From Sorangium cellulosum So0157-2 (GTDB taxonomy: Bacteria > Myxococcota_A > Polyangia > Polyangiales > Polyangiaceae), in contig NC_021658.1 of NCBI RefSeq assembly GCF_000418325.1, positions 8,074,001-8,138,000 on the forward strand: a stretch of DNA of 64,000 bases, read 5' to 3'. The first letter of the stretch is position 1; each line of letters starts with the position of its first letter. The position numbers were made by a program, and so were the translations under genes. Below, piece by piece: positions 50,432-58,997 of this stretch. The notes under the pieces were generated by a model. That model was not told the DNA's origin. It worked only from the letters and a program-made list of their open reading frames with translations, and did not search any database.

Positions 50432-52465
50432 ATCGAGTAGGCGCCCCCCGTTGCCGGGGGGCGCCTCTCACAGAACCGGACGAGTGCCGTTCACATCCGG
50501 CTCTTCGGGACGGCGGGTTGCGACCCCCGCCGCCGGCCGGTTCACGACCTCTCCTATCCCAGCGGCAGCATCAGCTGCACCGGGGCGACGGTGCGCCGGG
50601 CGTGGACCTCCCACTGCTCCGTGAGCGACACGAGCCCCCGTTCGGCGAAGTACGCGTTGCGGAGCCCTCGGTCGACCACCGGCGAGTGGCTCAGCGCCCA
50701 CCGGGACTTGCGGCCCCCGTAGACGTTGCGCCACGCCGTGCGAGGCTTCACCCCCAGCCGAATCAGTTTCCCTACGATCGTGCGCTTGGTCTTCCAGTGC
50801 GCGAGCTGGATCGCGCGCAGCCGGCGCCGCGCATGCGCGTCCAGCCCCTCGAGCGTCTGCTTGATCCCTGCCGTGCAGATGCCGAAGAAGCCGAGCCATC
50901 CGAGCAGAAACGCGTTGAGCTGGAGGATGCAGGCTCTCAGCGAGCCTCCCCAGTTTCTCGGCGTCAGCTCGCGGATGGCGGCGTCGACGCGTTCCTTGGA
51001 GCGCTTCGACAGCAGCACCTCGACCTCGCCGTCGAGCGGCTCGCGCCGCAGACGGAAGCCAACGAAGTGCCGTTCCTCGGGACGGGCTACGGCGCTCTTG
51101 GCGGCGTTCACCTTCAGGCGCAGCCGCCTCTCGATGAAGCTCACCACGCTCGCCATGACCCGTCGCCCCGCTTGCTCGCTACCGACGTAGATGTTGCAGT
51201 CGTCCGCGTAGCGCACGAAGCGGTGCCCGCGCCGGGCAAGCTCCTGGTCGAGCTCGTCCAGCACGATGTTGCTGAGCAGCGGCGAGAGCGGGCCGCCTTG
51301 CGGGACCCCCTCGTCCGTGCTCACCGCCACGCCGTCCGGCATGACCACCCGTGCCTTGAGCATGCGGCCGATGACCACGAGCAGCCGGCGGTCCGTGACG
51401 CGCTGGGCAAGCCGCGCCATGAGCCGCTGGTGGTGGACTCGATCGAAGAACTTCTCCAGATCGAGGTCCACGACCCACTCGTAGCCCTCTTCCACGTAGC
51501 CTCGGGCCTGGGCGATCGCGGTGTGGCAGCTCCGGCCGGGCCGAAAGCCGTGGCTGCTCTCGTGGAATGTCGGCTCGTACAGCGGCTCGAGCACCTGCCG
51601 TACGGCTTCCTGGACCACGCGATCCACCACGTTGGGGATCCCCAGCCCACGCTCACCGCCTCCCGGCTTGGGGAGCCACACGCGCCGGATGTCTCCGGGC
51701 ACGTACGTTCCCGCAAGCAGGGCCGCGCTCAGCTCCGGCAGCAGCCTGGGCAGGTGCTCGCGCACTTGCTCGATGCTCTGCCGGTCGGGGCCGGGGGCTC
51801 CGTTGTTCGACGCCACCTTCTCGAACGCCTCCCGCAGTCGTTCCGTCACCTCTTCCATCGTCGCCGACGTGGCTGTCTTCTTCTTGCGCCTCGGCTTCGG
51901 CACCGCGCGCGTCGCAGCCACGGGTCGGCCCATGTCCGCAACGCCGTCGGCCCTTCCGGCTCGCGCCGGCAGGTCTTCGGCTGTCCCGAAGCGCATCCCA
52001 AGCTGCCCCGTCCGTTCGTTGACCGGGACCGCCTTCCCTCCCCCGAGCAGGTCGCCCCGCCGGGTTACGGCCGCCTTTCGACGGCTCTTCGGTACCATGC
52101 GGTCCTCTGACTTCTGCCGGGCCATGACCTTTCGTCCTTCCGTCCTACGGGCTACCGCTCGCGCGGAACCCGGCAGATCTCACCGGGTAAGTCCCCACAG
52201 TCTTCACGACCATCCCGTCGCCCCTACGCCTGCGCCTCCGACGGAGATCGGGCTTCACCGCTGGCAGCCGGCTCACCCGGCGCAGACGCCTCACGGCGCT
52301 TCGCTCTCGCTCGACACGGTCGTGCACCTACAGCTTCCACCAGACGCCCCCTCGCGGGTTCAAGGCCGTGCGGCCAGCGCCCTTGCCTCCTCGGTGTCGG
52401 GTTCCCTCCGTCAGGGCCCCGGGTCTGGACTTGCACCTCCTGCCTGTGGGTCATGCCGGTCGCAC
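50432..52465 (-). mobile_element. Complete group IIC intron
   Basis: On the minus strand the 5' end is GTGCGACCGGCATGACCC (52465 downward) followed by CACAGGCAGGAGGTGCAAG, the classic group II domain I start. The maturase lies in domain IV. Domain V is GAGCCGGATGTG plus TCGTCCGGTTC (about 50471-50501), domain VI the hairpin AGGCGCC...GGCGCCT (50439-50467), and the 3' end is at about 50432. The 5' exon carries a hairpin (GGCGTACTCCAGTACGCC, 52471-52488), the typical class C target, and the ORF lacks an endonuclease domain. Confidence 0.88.
50554..52125 (-). CDS. Group II intron reverse transcriptase/maturase (class C)
   Basis: 523 residues, ATG at 52125 with AAGGA nine bases upstream. RT blocks: GLGIPNVVDRVVQEAV, SSHGFRPGRSCHTAI, VVDLDLEKFFDRVHH, GVPQGGPLSPLLSNIVLDEL and the catalytic FVRYADDCNIYV (YADD). 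A maturase/thumb region follows (about 380-500). No HNH endonuclease is seen, as usual for class C. The N-terminal 85 residues are basic and extend the usual class C length. It should fold the intron for splicing and reverse-transcribe it at new sites. Confidence 0.95.
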   Translation of the reverse strand: MARQKSEDRMVPKSRRKAAVTRRGDLLGGGKAVPVNERTGQLGMRFGTAEDLPARAGRADGVADMGRPVAATRAVPKPRRKKKTATSATMEEVTERLREAFEKVASNNGAPGPDRQSIEQVREHLPRLLPELSAALLAGTYVPGDIRRVWLPKPGGGERGLGIPNVVDRVVQEAVRQVLEPLYEPTFHESSHGFRPGRSCHTAIAQARGYVEEGYEWVVDLDLEKFFDRVHHQRLMARLAQRVTDRRLLVVIGRMLKARVVMPDGVAVSTDEGVPQGGPLSPLLSNIVLDELDQELARRGHRFVRYADDCNIYVGSEQAGRRVMASVVSFIERRLRLKVNAAKSAVARPEERHFVGFRLRREPLDGEVEVLLSKRSKERVDAAIRELTPRNWGGSLRACILQLNAFLLGWLGFFGICTAGIKQTLEGLDAHARRRLRAIQLAHWKTKRTIVGKLIRLGVKPRTAWRNVYGGRKSRWALSHSPVVDRGLRNAYFAERGLVSLTEQWEVHARRTVAPVQLMLPLG

Positions 52466-52470
52466 TGCTC

Positions 52471-52488
52471 GGCGTACTGGAGTACGCC
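52471..52488. other. Perfect 8-bp hairpin at the intron 5' exon
   Basis: GGCGTACT-GG-AGTACGCC just upstream of the intron, the stem-loop target recognised by IIC introns. Confidence 0.8.
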
Positions 52489-52494
52489 TGCGCG

Positions 52495-52543
52495 CCGAAA
52501 ACGCCGATCTGGGCCCGTCTCCTGTGCGGGCGACCGCCGCTCT
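52495..52543. repeat. Inverted repeat flanking the group II intron, arm 2
   Basis: Matches the reverse complement of 50383-50431 at 41 of 49 positions. Together the two arms would have enclosed only 29 bp before intron insertion. Confidence 0.85.
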
Positions 52544-52690
52544 GCGGCGCGGGCCGCGACACGAGGCCAGCAATTCCGTCACTCTCGGGGTTTCCCTGAC
52601 TCCACGCCAGGCGCGCGGGCGCGCCGGCGCTCGCCGAAGGCCTGCACGGCGCGTCGCTCACCATGGTACAAGGTGCGCGGAGGTCGCCGG

Positions 52691-54736
52691 ATGGCCATCA
52701 AGCAGCTCACGCCCGAGCAGGTCCACACCATGTCCCTCGAAGAGAAGGACACATGGTGGTTGAAGAACGTCTACCGCGGCGACATGCCGCAGCTCACGTG
52801 GCGTTCCGGGATCACGGGCATGCTCCTCGGCGCCTTCCTCTCGCTCACGAACCTGTACATCGGCGCGCGCACCGGCTGGTCTCTCGGCGTCGGCATCACG
52901 AGCGTGATCCTGGCCTTCGGGCTCTTCAAGGTCCTCTCCCGGCTCGGCCTCGGGAGCGACATGACCGTGCTCGAGAACAACGCGATGCAGTCCATCGCGA
53001 CGTCGGCCGGATACATGAACGCGCCGCTCTTCACGAGCCTCGCGGCCTATTCGATGGTCACGACCACGATCATCCCCATGGGCCGGGCGATGGTCTGGAT
53101 GTTCATCCTCGCGATCCTCGGCGTGCTGTTCGCGTTCCCGATGAAGAAGCGCTTCATCAACGACGAGCAGCTCCCCTTCCCCGAGGGCATGGCCGCCGGC
53201 GTGGTCATGGACGCGCTGCACGAGAGCGACGAGAAGGAGGGCCTCTTCAAGGCGAAGCTCCTCCTCGGCGGCGGCCTCGCGAGCGCCCTGCTCGAGCTCC
53301 TCCGCGACGACAAGGTGATGCGCGCGCTCTTCGCCTTGAAGAGCATCCCCCATTATTACGACGAGGTCTTCTATCACGGCTGGTTCGCCGAGCTGCTCAA
53401 GCGATGGGGCCTCTCGCCGGCCCTCCGGGGCATCCCCCTGAACGAGCTCACGATCCGCTTCGATACGAGCATCATCTTCGTCGCCACGGGCGGCCTGATG
53501 GGGATCCGGACCGGCGCGTCGCTCCTCCTCGGCGGCATCCTCAACTACTGGATCCTGGCCCCCCTCTTGATCCAGCACGGGATCATCCTGCCGCGGAACG
53601 GCCATTACGGGTTCGGGCAGATCACGATCTGGGCGCTCTGGGGCGGCGTCGCGTGCATGACCACGTCGTCGCTTTATGCCTTCTTCTCCAAGCCCAAGGT
53701 GATCCTCGACGCGTTCCGGGGCCTCTCCAGGAAGGGCGGGGCGAGGGACGTGCTCGCGGACATCGAGCTGCCGGTGAAGCTGTCGATCATCGGCGTGCCC
53801 GTCGTCGGCCTGGTCGTCGTCGTGCTCGGGCAGCTCTGGTTCGGCATCGCCTGGTGGCTCGGGATCATCGCGGTCCCGCTCGTGTTCGTCTTCTCGCTCA
53901 TCGCCGTGAACTCGACGGGCATCACGGCGATCACCCCGACCGGGGCGCTCGGCAAGCTGACGCAGCTCACCTATGGCGTCCTCGCGCCGAAGAACATCAC
54001 GACGAACCTGATGACGGCCGGGGTCACGGCCGAGGTCGCGAGCAACACCGCGAACCTCTTGATGGATATCAAGCCGGGCTACATGCTCGGCGGCAAGCCG
54101 CGCCACCAGGCGATGGGGCACGTGCTCGGGACGGTCGCGGGGCTCGTGCTCTCGGTGCCCATCTGGTATCTCGTGCTCATCCAGGGGGACATCAGCCGTT
54201 ACGGGACAGAGCAGCTGCCGGTCCCGAGCGCGCTCACGTGGAAGGCCGTCGCCGAGGTGCTGATGAAGGGGCTCGACTTCCTCCACCCGACGGCCAAGTC
54301 CGCGGTGGTGGTCGGGGCGATCGTCGGGATCCTCGTCGAGGTCACGAAGCAGCTCACGAAGAACCGATTCCCCCTCTCCGCGGTCGCCCTCGGGCTCGCG
54401 TTCATCCTCAACTTCACCGACATCTGGTCGATGTTCCTCGGCTCGTTCCTCTTCTGGCTGATCGAGCGGCGCGCCGCGGGCTGGCACAGGGCGCGCGAGC
54501 GCGAGTCGCGGCTGAGCGAGACCGAGCCGGGCGGGGCGCCCGCCCCGCCGGTCGAGCGGCCCTGGTACGCGCTCGCCGCCGAGAACACCGAGGCGATCTG
54601 CGCGGGCGTGATCGCCGGGGGCTCGCTGATGGGCATCGGCCTCAGCGTGCTCGGCGTGCTCGTGCTGCCCGACGTGCTGGAGGCCGCGAGCCTCACCAAG
54701 GCGCTCGGGCAGATCCTCGACTTCCTCCCGAAGTGA
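52691..54736 (+). CDS. OPT-family oligopeptide transporter
   Basis: 681 residues, ATG at 52691 with GGAG upstream. About 14-16 transmembrane segments. Family hallmarks include GMLLGAFLSLTNLYIGARTG near the start, PFPEGMAAGVVM, GILNYWILAPL, NSTGITAITPTGALGKLTQL and NTANLLMDIKPGYMLGGKPR. A cytoplasmic charged loop lies at about 595-620. OPT proteins move small peptides or metal complexes by proton symport across the inner membrane. The substrate is unknown. The promoter region was altered by the group II intron insertion just upstream. Confidence 0.93.
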   Translation: MAIKQLTPEQVHTMSLEEKDTWWLKNVYRGDMPQLTWRSGITGMLLGAFLSLTNLYIGARTGWSLGVGITSVILAFGLFKVLSRLGLGSDMTVLENNAMQSIATSAGYMNAPLFTSLAAYSMVTTTIIPMGRAMVWMFILAILGVLFAFPMKKRFINDEQLPFPEGMAAGVVMDALHESDEKEGLFKAKLLLGGGLASALLELLRDDKVMRALFALKSIPHYYDEVFYHGWFAELLKRWGLSPALRGIPLNELTIRFDTSIIFVATGGLMGIRTGASLLLGGILNYWILAPLLIQHGIILPRNGHYGFGQITIWALWGGVACMTTSSLYAFFSKPKVILDAFRGLSRKGGARDVLADIELPVKLSIIGVPVVGLVVVVLGQLWFGIAWWLGIIAVPLVFVFSLIAVNSTGITAITPTGALGKLTQLTYGVLAPKNITTNLMTAGVTAEVASNTANLLMDIKPGYMLGGKPRHQAMGHVLGTVAGLVLSVPIWYLVLIQGDISRYGTEQLPVPSALTWKAVAEVLMKGLDFLHPTAKSAVVVGAIVGILVEVTKQLTKNRFPLSAVALGLAFILNFTDIWSMFLGSFLFWLIERRAAGWHRARERESRLSETEPGGAPAPPVERPWYALAAENTEAICAGVIAGGSLMGIGLSVLGVLVLPDVLEAASLTKALGQILDFLPK

Positions 54737-55005
54737 AGCGCCCTCGGTCGCCGGCGTGAGGCCGCCCGCCCGGCGGCACCGGTCCGCTCGCGGCCGCTCG
54801 CCAACCTGCCTCATCCACGCAACGGCGCCTCAGTGTGACAGGAATGCGCGCCTTTCCCCCCACGGCGAAGCGCGGTGAGCGCACCGCGTCGCCCGTCGAG
54901 GCGCTCCGCTCGGATGCGCGCGTGGCGCGGTTCATGCAGCCTTGTCCGCGCCGCGGCGATGCGAGCTCAGCGATCCACGAAGCGCGCGCCAGGAAAGGAC
55001 CCTGC

Positions 55006-55257
55006 ATGTCGGTGAACGCCCCCCCGTCCCGAGGAACACCCAGCCCCGCGCCGGTCGGCGATCCCGAGCAGGGCCCGCCGGTGCAGGATCCCGCGCCGGG
55101 CGAGCCTCCGCGGCGCGACCCCGATCCGGGCGAGCCGGCGCGGCGGGATCCCCCGCCGCCTCCTCCCGCGCCCGGAGAGCCGACCCCGGAGATCGAGGAC
55201 CCGCCGGCGCCGGGGCAGCCGCCGAAGGAGCCCGGCGTGATCGCGATCGGCGGCTGA
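55006..55257 (+). CDS. Small Pro-rich disordered protein
   Basis: 83 residues. The ATG at 55006 is preceded by AAAGGA. The sequence is almost entirely Pro, Gly, Asp, Arg and Glu, with repeats such as DPAPGEPPRRDPDPGEPARR and a run of Pro. No signal or hydrophobic segment. It ends in GVIAIGG. Low complexity makes coding uncertain, but a good ribosome site favours it. Function unknown. Confidence 0.5.
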   Translation: MSVNAPPSRGTPSPAPVGDPEQGPPVQDPAPGEPPRRDPDPGEPARRDPPPPPPAPGEPTPEIEDPPAPGQPPKEPGVIAIGG

Positions 55258-55304
55258 GCTCGAATCGCGGCGCAACGTCATCCCGTAACCGTCGAGAGGT
55301 CCCC

Positions 55305-55541
55305 ATGAACACGTGTGATTGCTGCGGTAACAGCTACGACAAGGCCTTCCAGATCATGGTGGGCGGCGCGACCTACACCTTCGACTGCTTCGAGTGCGCG
55401 ATTCACAAGCTCGCGCCCGTGTGCGCCCACTGCGCCTGTCGGATCGTGGGGCACGGCGTCGAGGCCGGCGGGGCGTTCTACTGCTGCGCGCACTGTTCCA
55501 AGCAGGAGGGCATTCAGGGGGCGATCGATCGCGTGGCGTGA
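55305..55541 (+). CDS. Small Cys-rich zinc-binding protein
   Basis: 78 residues; GAGAGG precedes the ATG by four bases. Eleven Cys in pairs: CDCCGNSYD, DCFECAIHKLAPVCAHCACR and YCCAHCSKQE, giving several CxxC knuckles. Probably a double zinc-ribbon or a metallothionein-like protein, cytoplasmic. A conserved family of similar small proteins exists, but I know no function for it. Confidence 0.75.
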   Translation: MNTCDCCGNSYDKAFQIMVGGATYTFDCFECAIHKLAPVCAHCACRIVGHGVEAGGAFYCCAHCSKQEGIQGAIDRVA

Positions 55542-55569
55542 GCCGGCGCCGAGGGGCGGGCCGGCGCGC

Positions 55570-56307
55570 TCACCTCGCGCCGTCGTGGAGCGGCAGCGCG
55601 AGGACGGCCTCGGTCGGCAGCACGTCGGCGAAGCGATCGGCCAGCGCCGCGAGCGAGACCTCGTGCAGGGTGCGGTGGTCGACGAGGCGAGCGCCTCGCG
55701 CGCCCTGGACGGCGGGTAGATCGCGGCTCGCCGACGCGTCGCTCGGGAGCAGGACGCGGTAGCCGAGCACGAGCCCGTCCCGCGCCGTCGAGTCGACGGC
55801 GAGGTGGGTCATGAGGCCGCTCACGACGATGGTGTCGACGCCGCGGCGGCGGAGCTCGGCGTCGAGCTCGGTCTTCGTGAAGCCCCCGGCCATCGATTTT
55901 GTGATCACGATCTCTCCGGCGCGCGGCCGCGCCGCGGGGACGAAGTCGGCGCGCGGGCTGCCCTCGGCGAAGAGCCGCGCGCCGTTCGGGGCGATGTTCC
56001 GCACGTGCGCGACCGTGATCCCGTTCTCCCGGGCCCAGGCGAGCAGGCGTGTCGCCTTCTCGAGCGCCGCCCGGGCGTCCGGCAGCGTGAGGCCGCCCGA
56101 GAAGAGCTCCTCCTGGAGGTCGACGAGCACGAGCGCCGTGCGCGCCCGGTGGAGCCGGTCGACCGGCTCGAGGCCGTACAGCGCCCGCAGCGTGGTCGGC
56201 CCGCCCTGCGCCGGGGGCGGCGCGGCCAGCTGATCCGCGGTCAAGGCGGAGGTCAGGATGAAGAGCAGCAGCGCGACTCCGGTGTGCCCGCGAGCCTGCG
56301 TAAGCAT
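55570..56307 (-). CDS. Secreted isochorismatase-like hydrolase, Cys replaced by Ala
   Basis: 245 residues, ATG at 56307. The signal peptide (about 1-25) puts it outside the cytoplasm, unusual for the family. The isochorismatase fold has VLVDLQEEL (Asp63) and ITKSMAGGF (Lys137). The position of the usual nucleophile Cys (T-H-x-C-V-x-x-T-A-R-D) is THLAVDSTARD, with Ala170. It therefore cannot use the Cys amidohydrolase mechanism, although EntB/PhzD-type enzymes also work without it. It is divergent from a LysR gene. Confidence 0.85.
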   Translation of the reverse strand: MLTQARGHTGVALLLFILTSALTADQLAAPPPAQGGPTTLRALYGLEPVDRLHRARTALVLVDLQEELFSGGLTLPDARAALEKATRLLAWARENGITVAHVRNIAPNGARLFAEGSPRADFVPAARPRAGEIVITKSMAGGFTKTELDAELRRRGVDTIVVSGLMTHLAVDSTARDGLVLGYRVLLPSDASASRDLPAVQGARGARLVDHRTLHEVSLAALADRFADVLPTEAVLALPLHDGAR

Positions 56308-56424
56308 GGGATCCTCCTTCGCGGCGAGGCGGCGGCCTCGCGCTCCAGGAAAGCTAGATCCGGCGCATGCTCGTGATAATCCTGGTCTGCCGACGAGGAT
56401 TGCGTCGCGGAAGGAACGAATGAG

Positions 56425-57345
56425 ATGGAGCCGGCGGTCGGTGATCTGGGCGAGATGAGGGCGTTCCTGGAGGTCGCGCGGCTGCAGAGCTTCTCGGCGG
56501 CGGCGAGGGCGCTCGGGCTCACGTCGTCGTCGGTCAGCAAGCAGGTCGCGCGGCTGGAGGAGCGCCTGCGGGTGCAGCTCCTCCGGCGGACCACGCGCCG
56601 CGTGAGCCTCACGGAGGCGGGGGACCTCTACGCCGAGCGCGCGGGCAGGATCCTCGCGGACGTCGAGGAGGCGCAGCGCGCGGTCGCGGATCTCGACGGG
56701 ACGCCGCGCGGGACCCTGCGCATCTCGGCGCCCACGATTTTAGGCACGATCCGCGTCGCGCCCGCCGTGCTGGCCTGCCGCGCGAAGTACCCGGAGCTCC
56801 GGATCGATCTCGACATCACCGATCGCATCGTCGATCTGGTGGCCGAGCGCGTCGACGTGGCGGTGCGCCAGGCTGCGGAGATCTCGCCGGCGTCGCTGGT
56901 CGCGCGGCGGCTCGCCGACGATCGGCGCGTGCTCTGCGCGAGCCCGCGTTACCTGCGGCGCCACGGGACGCCGCGGCGCCTGGAGGACCTGGCCGATCAC
57001 GACTGCATCACGCACAACATGGAGCCAGTGCCGCGGTGGACGCTCGTGGGTCCCGAGGGGGAGCGCGTCATCCAGGTGAGCGGCACGCTCCGCTCCAGCG
57101 ACACGCTGACGCTGCGCGACGCCGCGGTCGCGGGGATCGGGCTGGCCAACCTGCCTGATTACGTCGTAGAGGAGCACCTCGAGAGCGGCGCGCTGCGGCG
57201 CGTGCTGCCGGAGTACGGCGCGTCGAAGCGCGCCATCTTCGCGGTGTACGCGGCGCCCGCGCGGGCGGCGGTCCGTGTCTTCGTGGAGACGCTGGCCAAG
57301 GCGCTGGGCGAAGGCGGGGCGAAGAAAGAGAGGACGGCGCGCTAG
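56425..57345 (+). CDS. LysR-family transcriptional regulator
   Basis: 306 residues, ATG at 56425. HTH: MRAFLEVARLQSFSAAARAL, GLTSSSVSKQVARLEERLRV. The substrate-binding domain (about 90-290) includes GTLRISAPTILGTIRVAP, DVAVRQA, LAASPRYL-like (LCASPRYLRRHG) and GIGLANLPDYVVEE. It lies divergent from the isochorismatase-like gene (117 bp apart), so it probably controls that gene. The effector is unknown. It appears related to the DsdC/AaeR-like subgroup. Confidence 0.93.
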   Translation: MEPAVGDLGEMRAFLEVARLQSFSAAARALGLTSSSVSKQVARLEERLRVQLLRRTTRRVSLTEAGDLYAERAGRILADVEEAQRAVADLDGTPRGTLRISAPTILGTIRVAPAVLACRAKYPELRIDLDITDRIVDLVAERVDVAVRQAAEISPASLVARRLADDRRVLCASPRYLRRHGTPRRLEDLADHDCITHNMEPVPRWTLVGPEGERVIQVSGTLRSSDTLTLRDAAVAGIGLANLPDYVVEEHLESGALRRVLPEYGASKRAIFAVYAAPARAAVRVFVETLAKALGEGGAKKERTAR

Positions 57346-57360
57346 AGCGGGTCTCGGTTG

Positions 57361-57421
57361 GGACGGAGACACCGTCCTCCGTCTCTCACAATCTGAGATT
57401 GGAAGCGCCGTTATCGGCGCT
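57361..57421. terminator. Two hairpins between convergent genes
   Basis: GGACGG-agaca-CCGTCC (57361-57377) and AGCGCCG-TTAT-CGGCGCT (57404-57421). They lie between the ends of the LysR gene and the PAS-STAS gene. No long T run, so termination is only suggested. Confidence 0.4.
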
Positions 57422-58619
57422 CGGGCGCGGTCTGCGTCGCGCCGGCCGCGCGCTCCTTGCTCATCTGACGGATGCAGTGCTGAAGCGCGGCGCGGAGGTT
57501 CCCGAGGGTCGTGATGCTCTTCAGATCGAGGCCGAGGCTCACGATGGTCTGGGCGACGTTCGAACGGATGCCCGTGACGATGCCCTCGGCGCCGAGGAGC
57601 CGGATCGCCCCGACCAGATCGAGGAGGTAGCTCGCCGTCTTCGTGTCCACCATGTCGACGCCGGTGAGATCGAGGATCGCATACCGCGCGCCCATCCGCG
57701 AGATCGCCTCGAGGAGCGTGTCCATCACCTCCGCGGTCCGCTGGCTGTCGAGCACCCCGATCATCGGCAGCGTCAAGATGCCGTCCCACACCTGGATGAT
57801 GGGCGTCGACAGATCGCGGATGACCTGCTGTTGCCGCTCGATGAGCTCCAGCTTGGTCCGGAGCTCCTGCTCCGTGTTCTTCGCCTGGCTGACATCGAGG
57901 GTGAGACCGACGACCCCGTACACCTCTCCGCGCTCGTCGCGGACCGGGATCTCCCAGTTCTCCCAGAACACCCCGTGCGTCGAGTTGAGCGAATGGCTCG
58001 CCTCGCCCGCGAGCGCCCGCCGGAGCATGTCGATGCCGTCGCTGCCGGCGTAGATCTCGAACACGTTCTTGCCGACGTGCTCGCCCTCCTGGAGCCCCGC
58101 GTTCGCGATCCCGCTGCCCTCGTGGAACGTGAAGACCCCCTCGCGATCGATCGCCCAGATGATGATCGGCAGCGTCTGCGCGACGGTCCGCAGGACCAGC
58201 TCCTTCTGCTCGTAGCGGCGGATCTGCTCGACCCGCTCCGTCACGTCGTGCCCGAACACCCCGACACCGACGACCTCCCCGCGCTCGTCGAGGAGGCGCT
58301 CGTGCCGCCACTCGACGTGCGCCGCGACACCACCCCTGGTGACGTGCCGAAAGACCCGCGGCGCCGCGCCGTCCTCCGCCAGCAGCCGCCGCCACGCCTC
58401 AGGGTCGCCGGACGCCGGCAACAGCTCGTCGACGCGCCGGCCGAGCGCGGCGCGCCGCGCATGGCCGAACAGGCGCTCGGCCGCCCCGTTCCAGTCCTCG
58501 AGCGTGAGATCCGCGCCGTACTGGACGATCGCAAGCGGCGCTCGCTGGAGGAGGCGGGCGCGCCCGCGAGCAAGACGTTCGTCCTCGACTTCTTCCGGCA
58601 ACGCGGTGGAGACGGTCAT
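57411..58619 (-). CDS. RsbR-like PAS-PAS-STAS stressosome protein
   Basis: 402 residues from an ATG at 58619 (a GTG at 58625 is an alternative). Two PAS domains: the first (about 30-130) with LTLEDWNGAAERLFGH, the second (about 150-260) with PIIIWAIDREGVFTFHEG and FWENWEIPVRDERGEVYGVV. The C-terminal STAS domain has LTGVDMVDTKTASYLLDL, where Thr residues are the expected phosphorylation sites, and GIRSNVAQTIVSLGLDLKSI. It resembles RsbR-type stressosome scaffold proteins with a PAS sensor. No RsbS/RsbT/RsbX gene is nearby. Confidence 0.88.
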   Translation of the reverse strand: MTVSTALPEEVEDERLARGRARLLQRAPLAIVQYGADLTLEDWNGAAERLFGHARRAALGRRVDELLPASGDPEAWRRLLAEDGAAPRVFRHVTRGGVAAHVEWRHERLLDERGEVVGVGVFGHDVTERVEQIRRYEQKELVLRTVAQTLPIIIWAIDREGVFTFHEGSGIANAGLQEGEHVGKNVFEIYAGSDGIDMLRRALAGEASHSLNSTHGVFWENWEIPVRDERGEVYGVVGLTLDVSQAKNTEQELRTKLELIERQQQVIRDLSTPIIQVWDGILTLPMIGVLDSQRTAEVMDTLLEAISRMGARYAILDLTGVDMVDTKTASYLLDLVGAIRLLGAEGIVTGIRSNVAQTIVSLGLDLKSITTLGNLRAALQHCIRQMSKERAAGATQTAPERR

Positions 58620-58997
58620 GTACACCGAAAAACTACCCTGAACGCTCGCCGGTCGTCGAGATCGCTTCCGTCCTTGGGGCTACGCCCCGCGCCGGCCGAT
58701 CCGCTCCGGGCGGCTCCACTGCTGCCGTAGCAACACCGCCGGCGCAGCGCCTGCTGCACCAGCAGCAGGCGGCTCTCTGCTATAGCGGATTTGCGTCTCG
58801 TAGGGCGGCGGGCGGTTGGTACGTCGCGTGCTCTGCGTCTCCGGCACGGTCGATGAGGGCGCCCAGCGGCACGCCTGGAGGAGCACATCCCAGGGTGACG
58901 GCGCGCCACGTCGCGGGAGTTGCGGTCGTTCCATGCTGGTTGGGCTTGACTTTCGGATCACGTCTTCGTCCGTCCCCGCGCGGCCGCAGGAGGAGCC
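58620..58997. other. Divergent intergenic region with a 10-bp hairpin
   Basis: About 380 bp between two divergent genes. A perfect 10-bp stem (CGCCTGCTGC 58748-58757 with GCAGCAGGCG 58762-58771, loop ACCA) lies in the middle. It could be a leader structure for the ABC transporter operon or an operator. No clear promoter is assigned. Confidence 0.5.
58748..58771. promoter_or_regulatory. Perfect 10-bp hairpin
   Basis: 10-bp stem and 4-base loop, 227 bp before the ABC ATPase gene. No T run follows on the plus strand. Confidence 0.45.
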
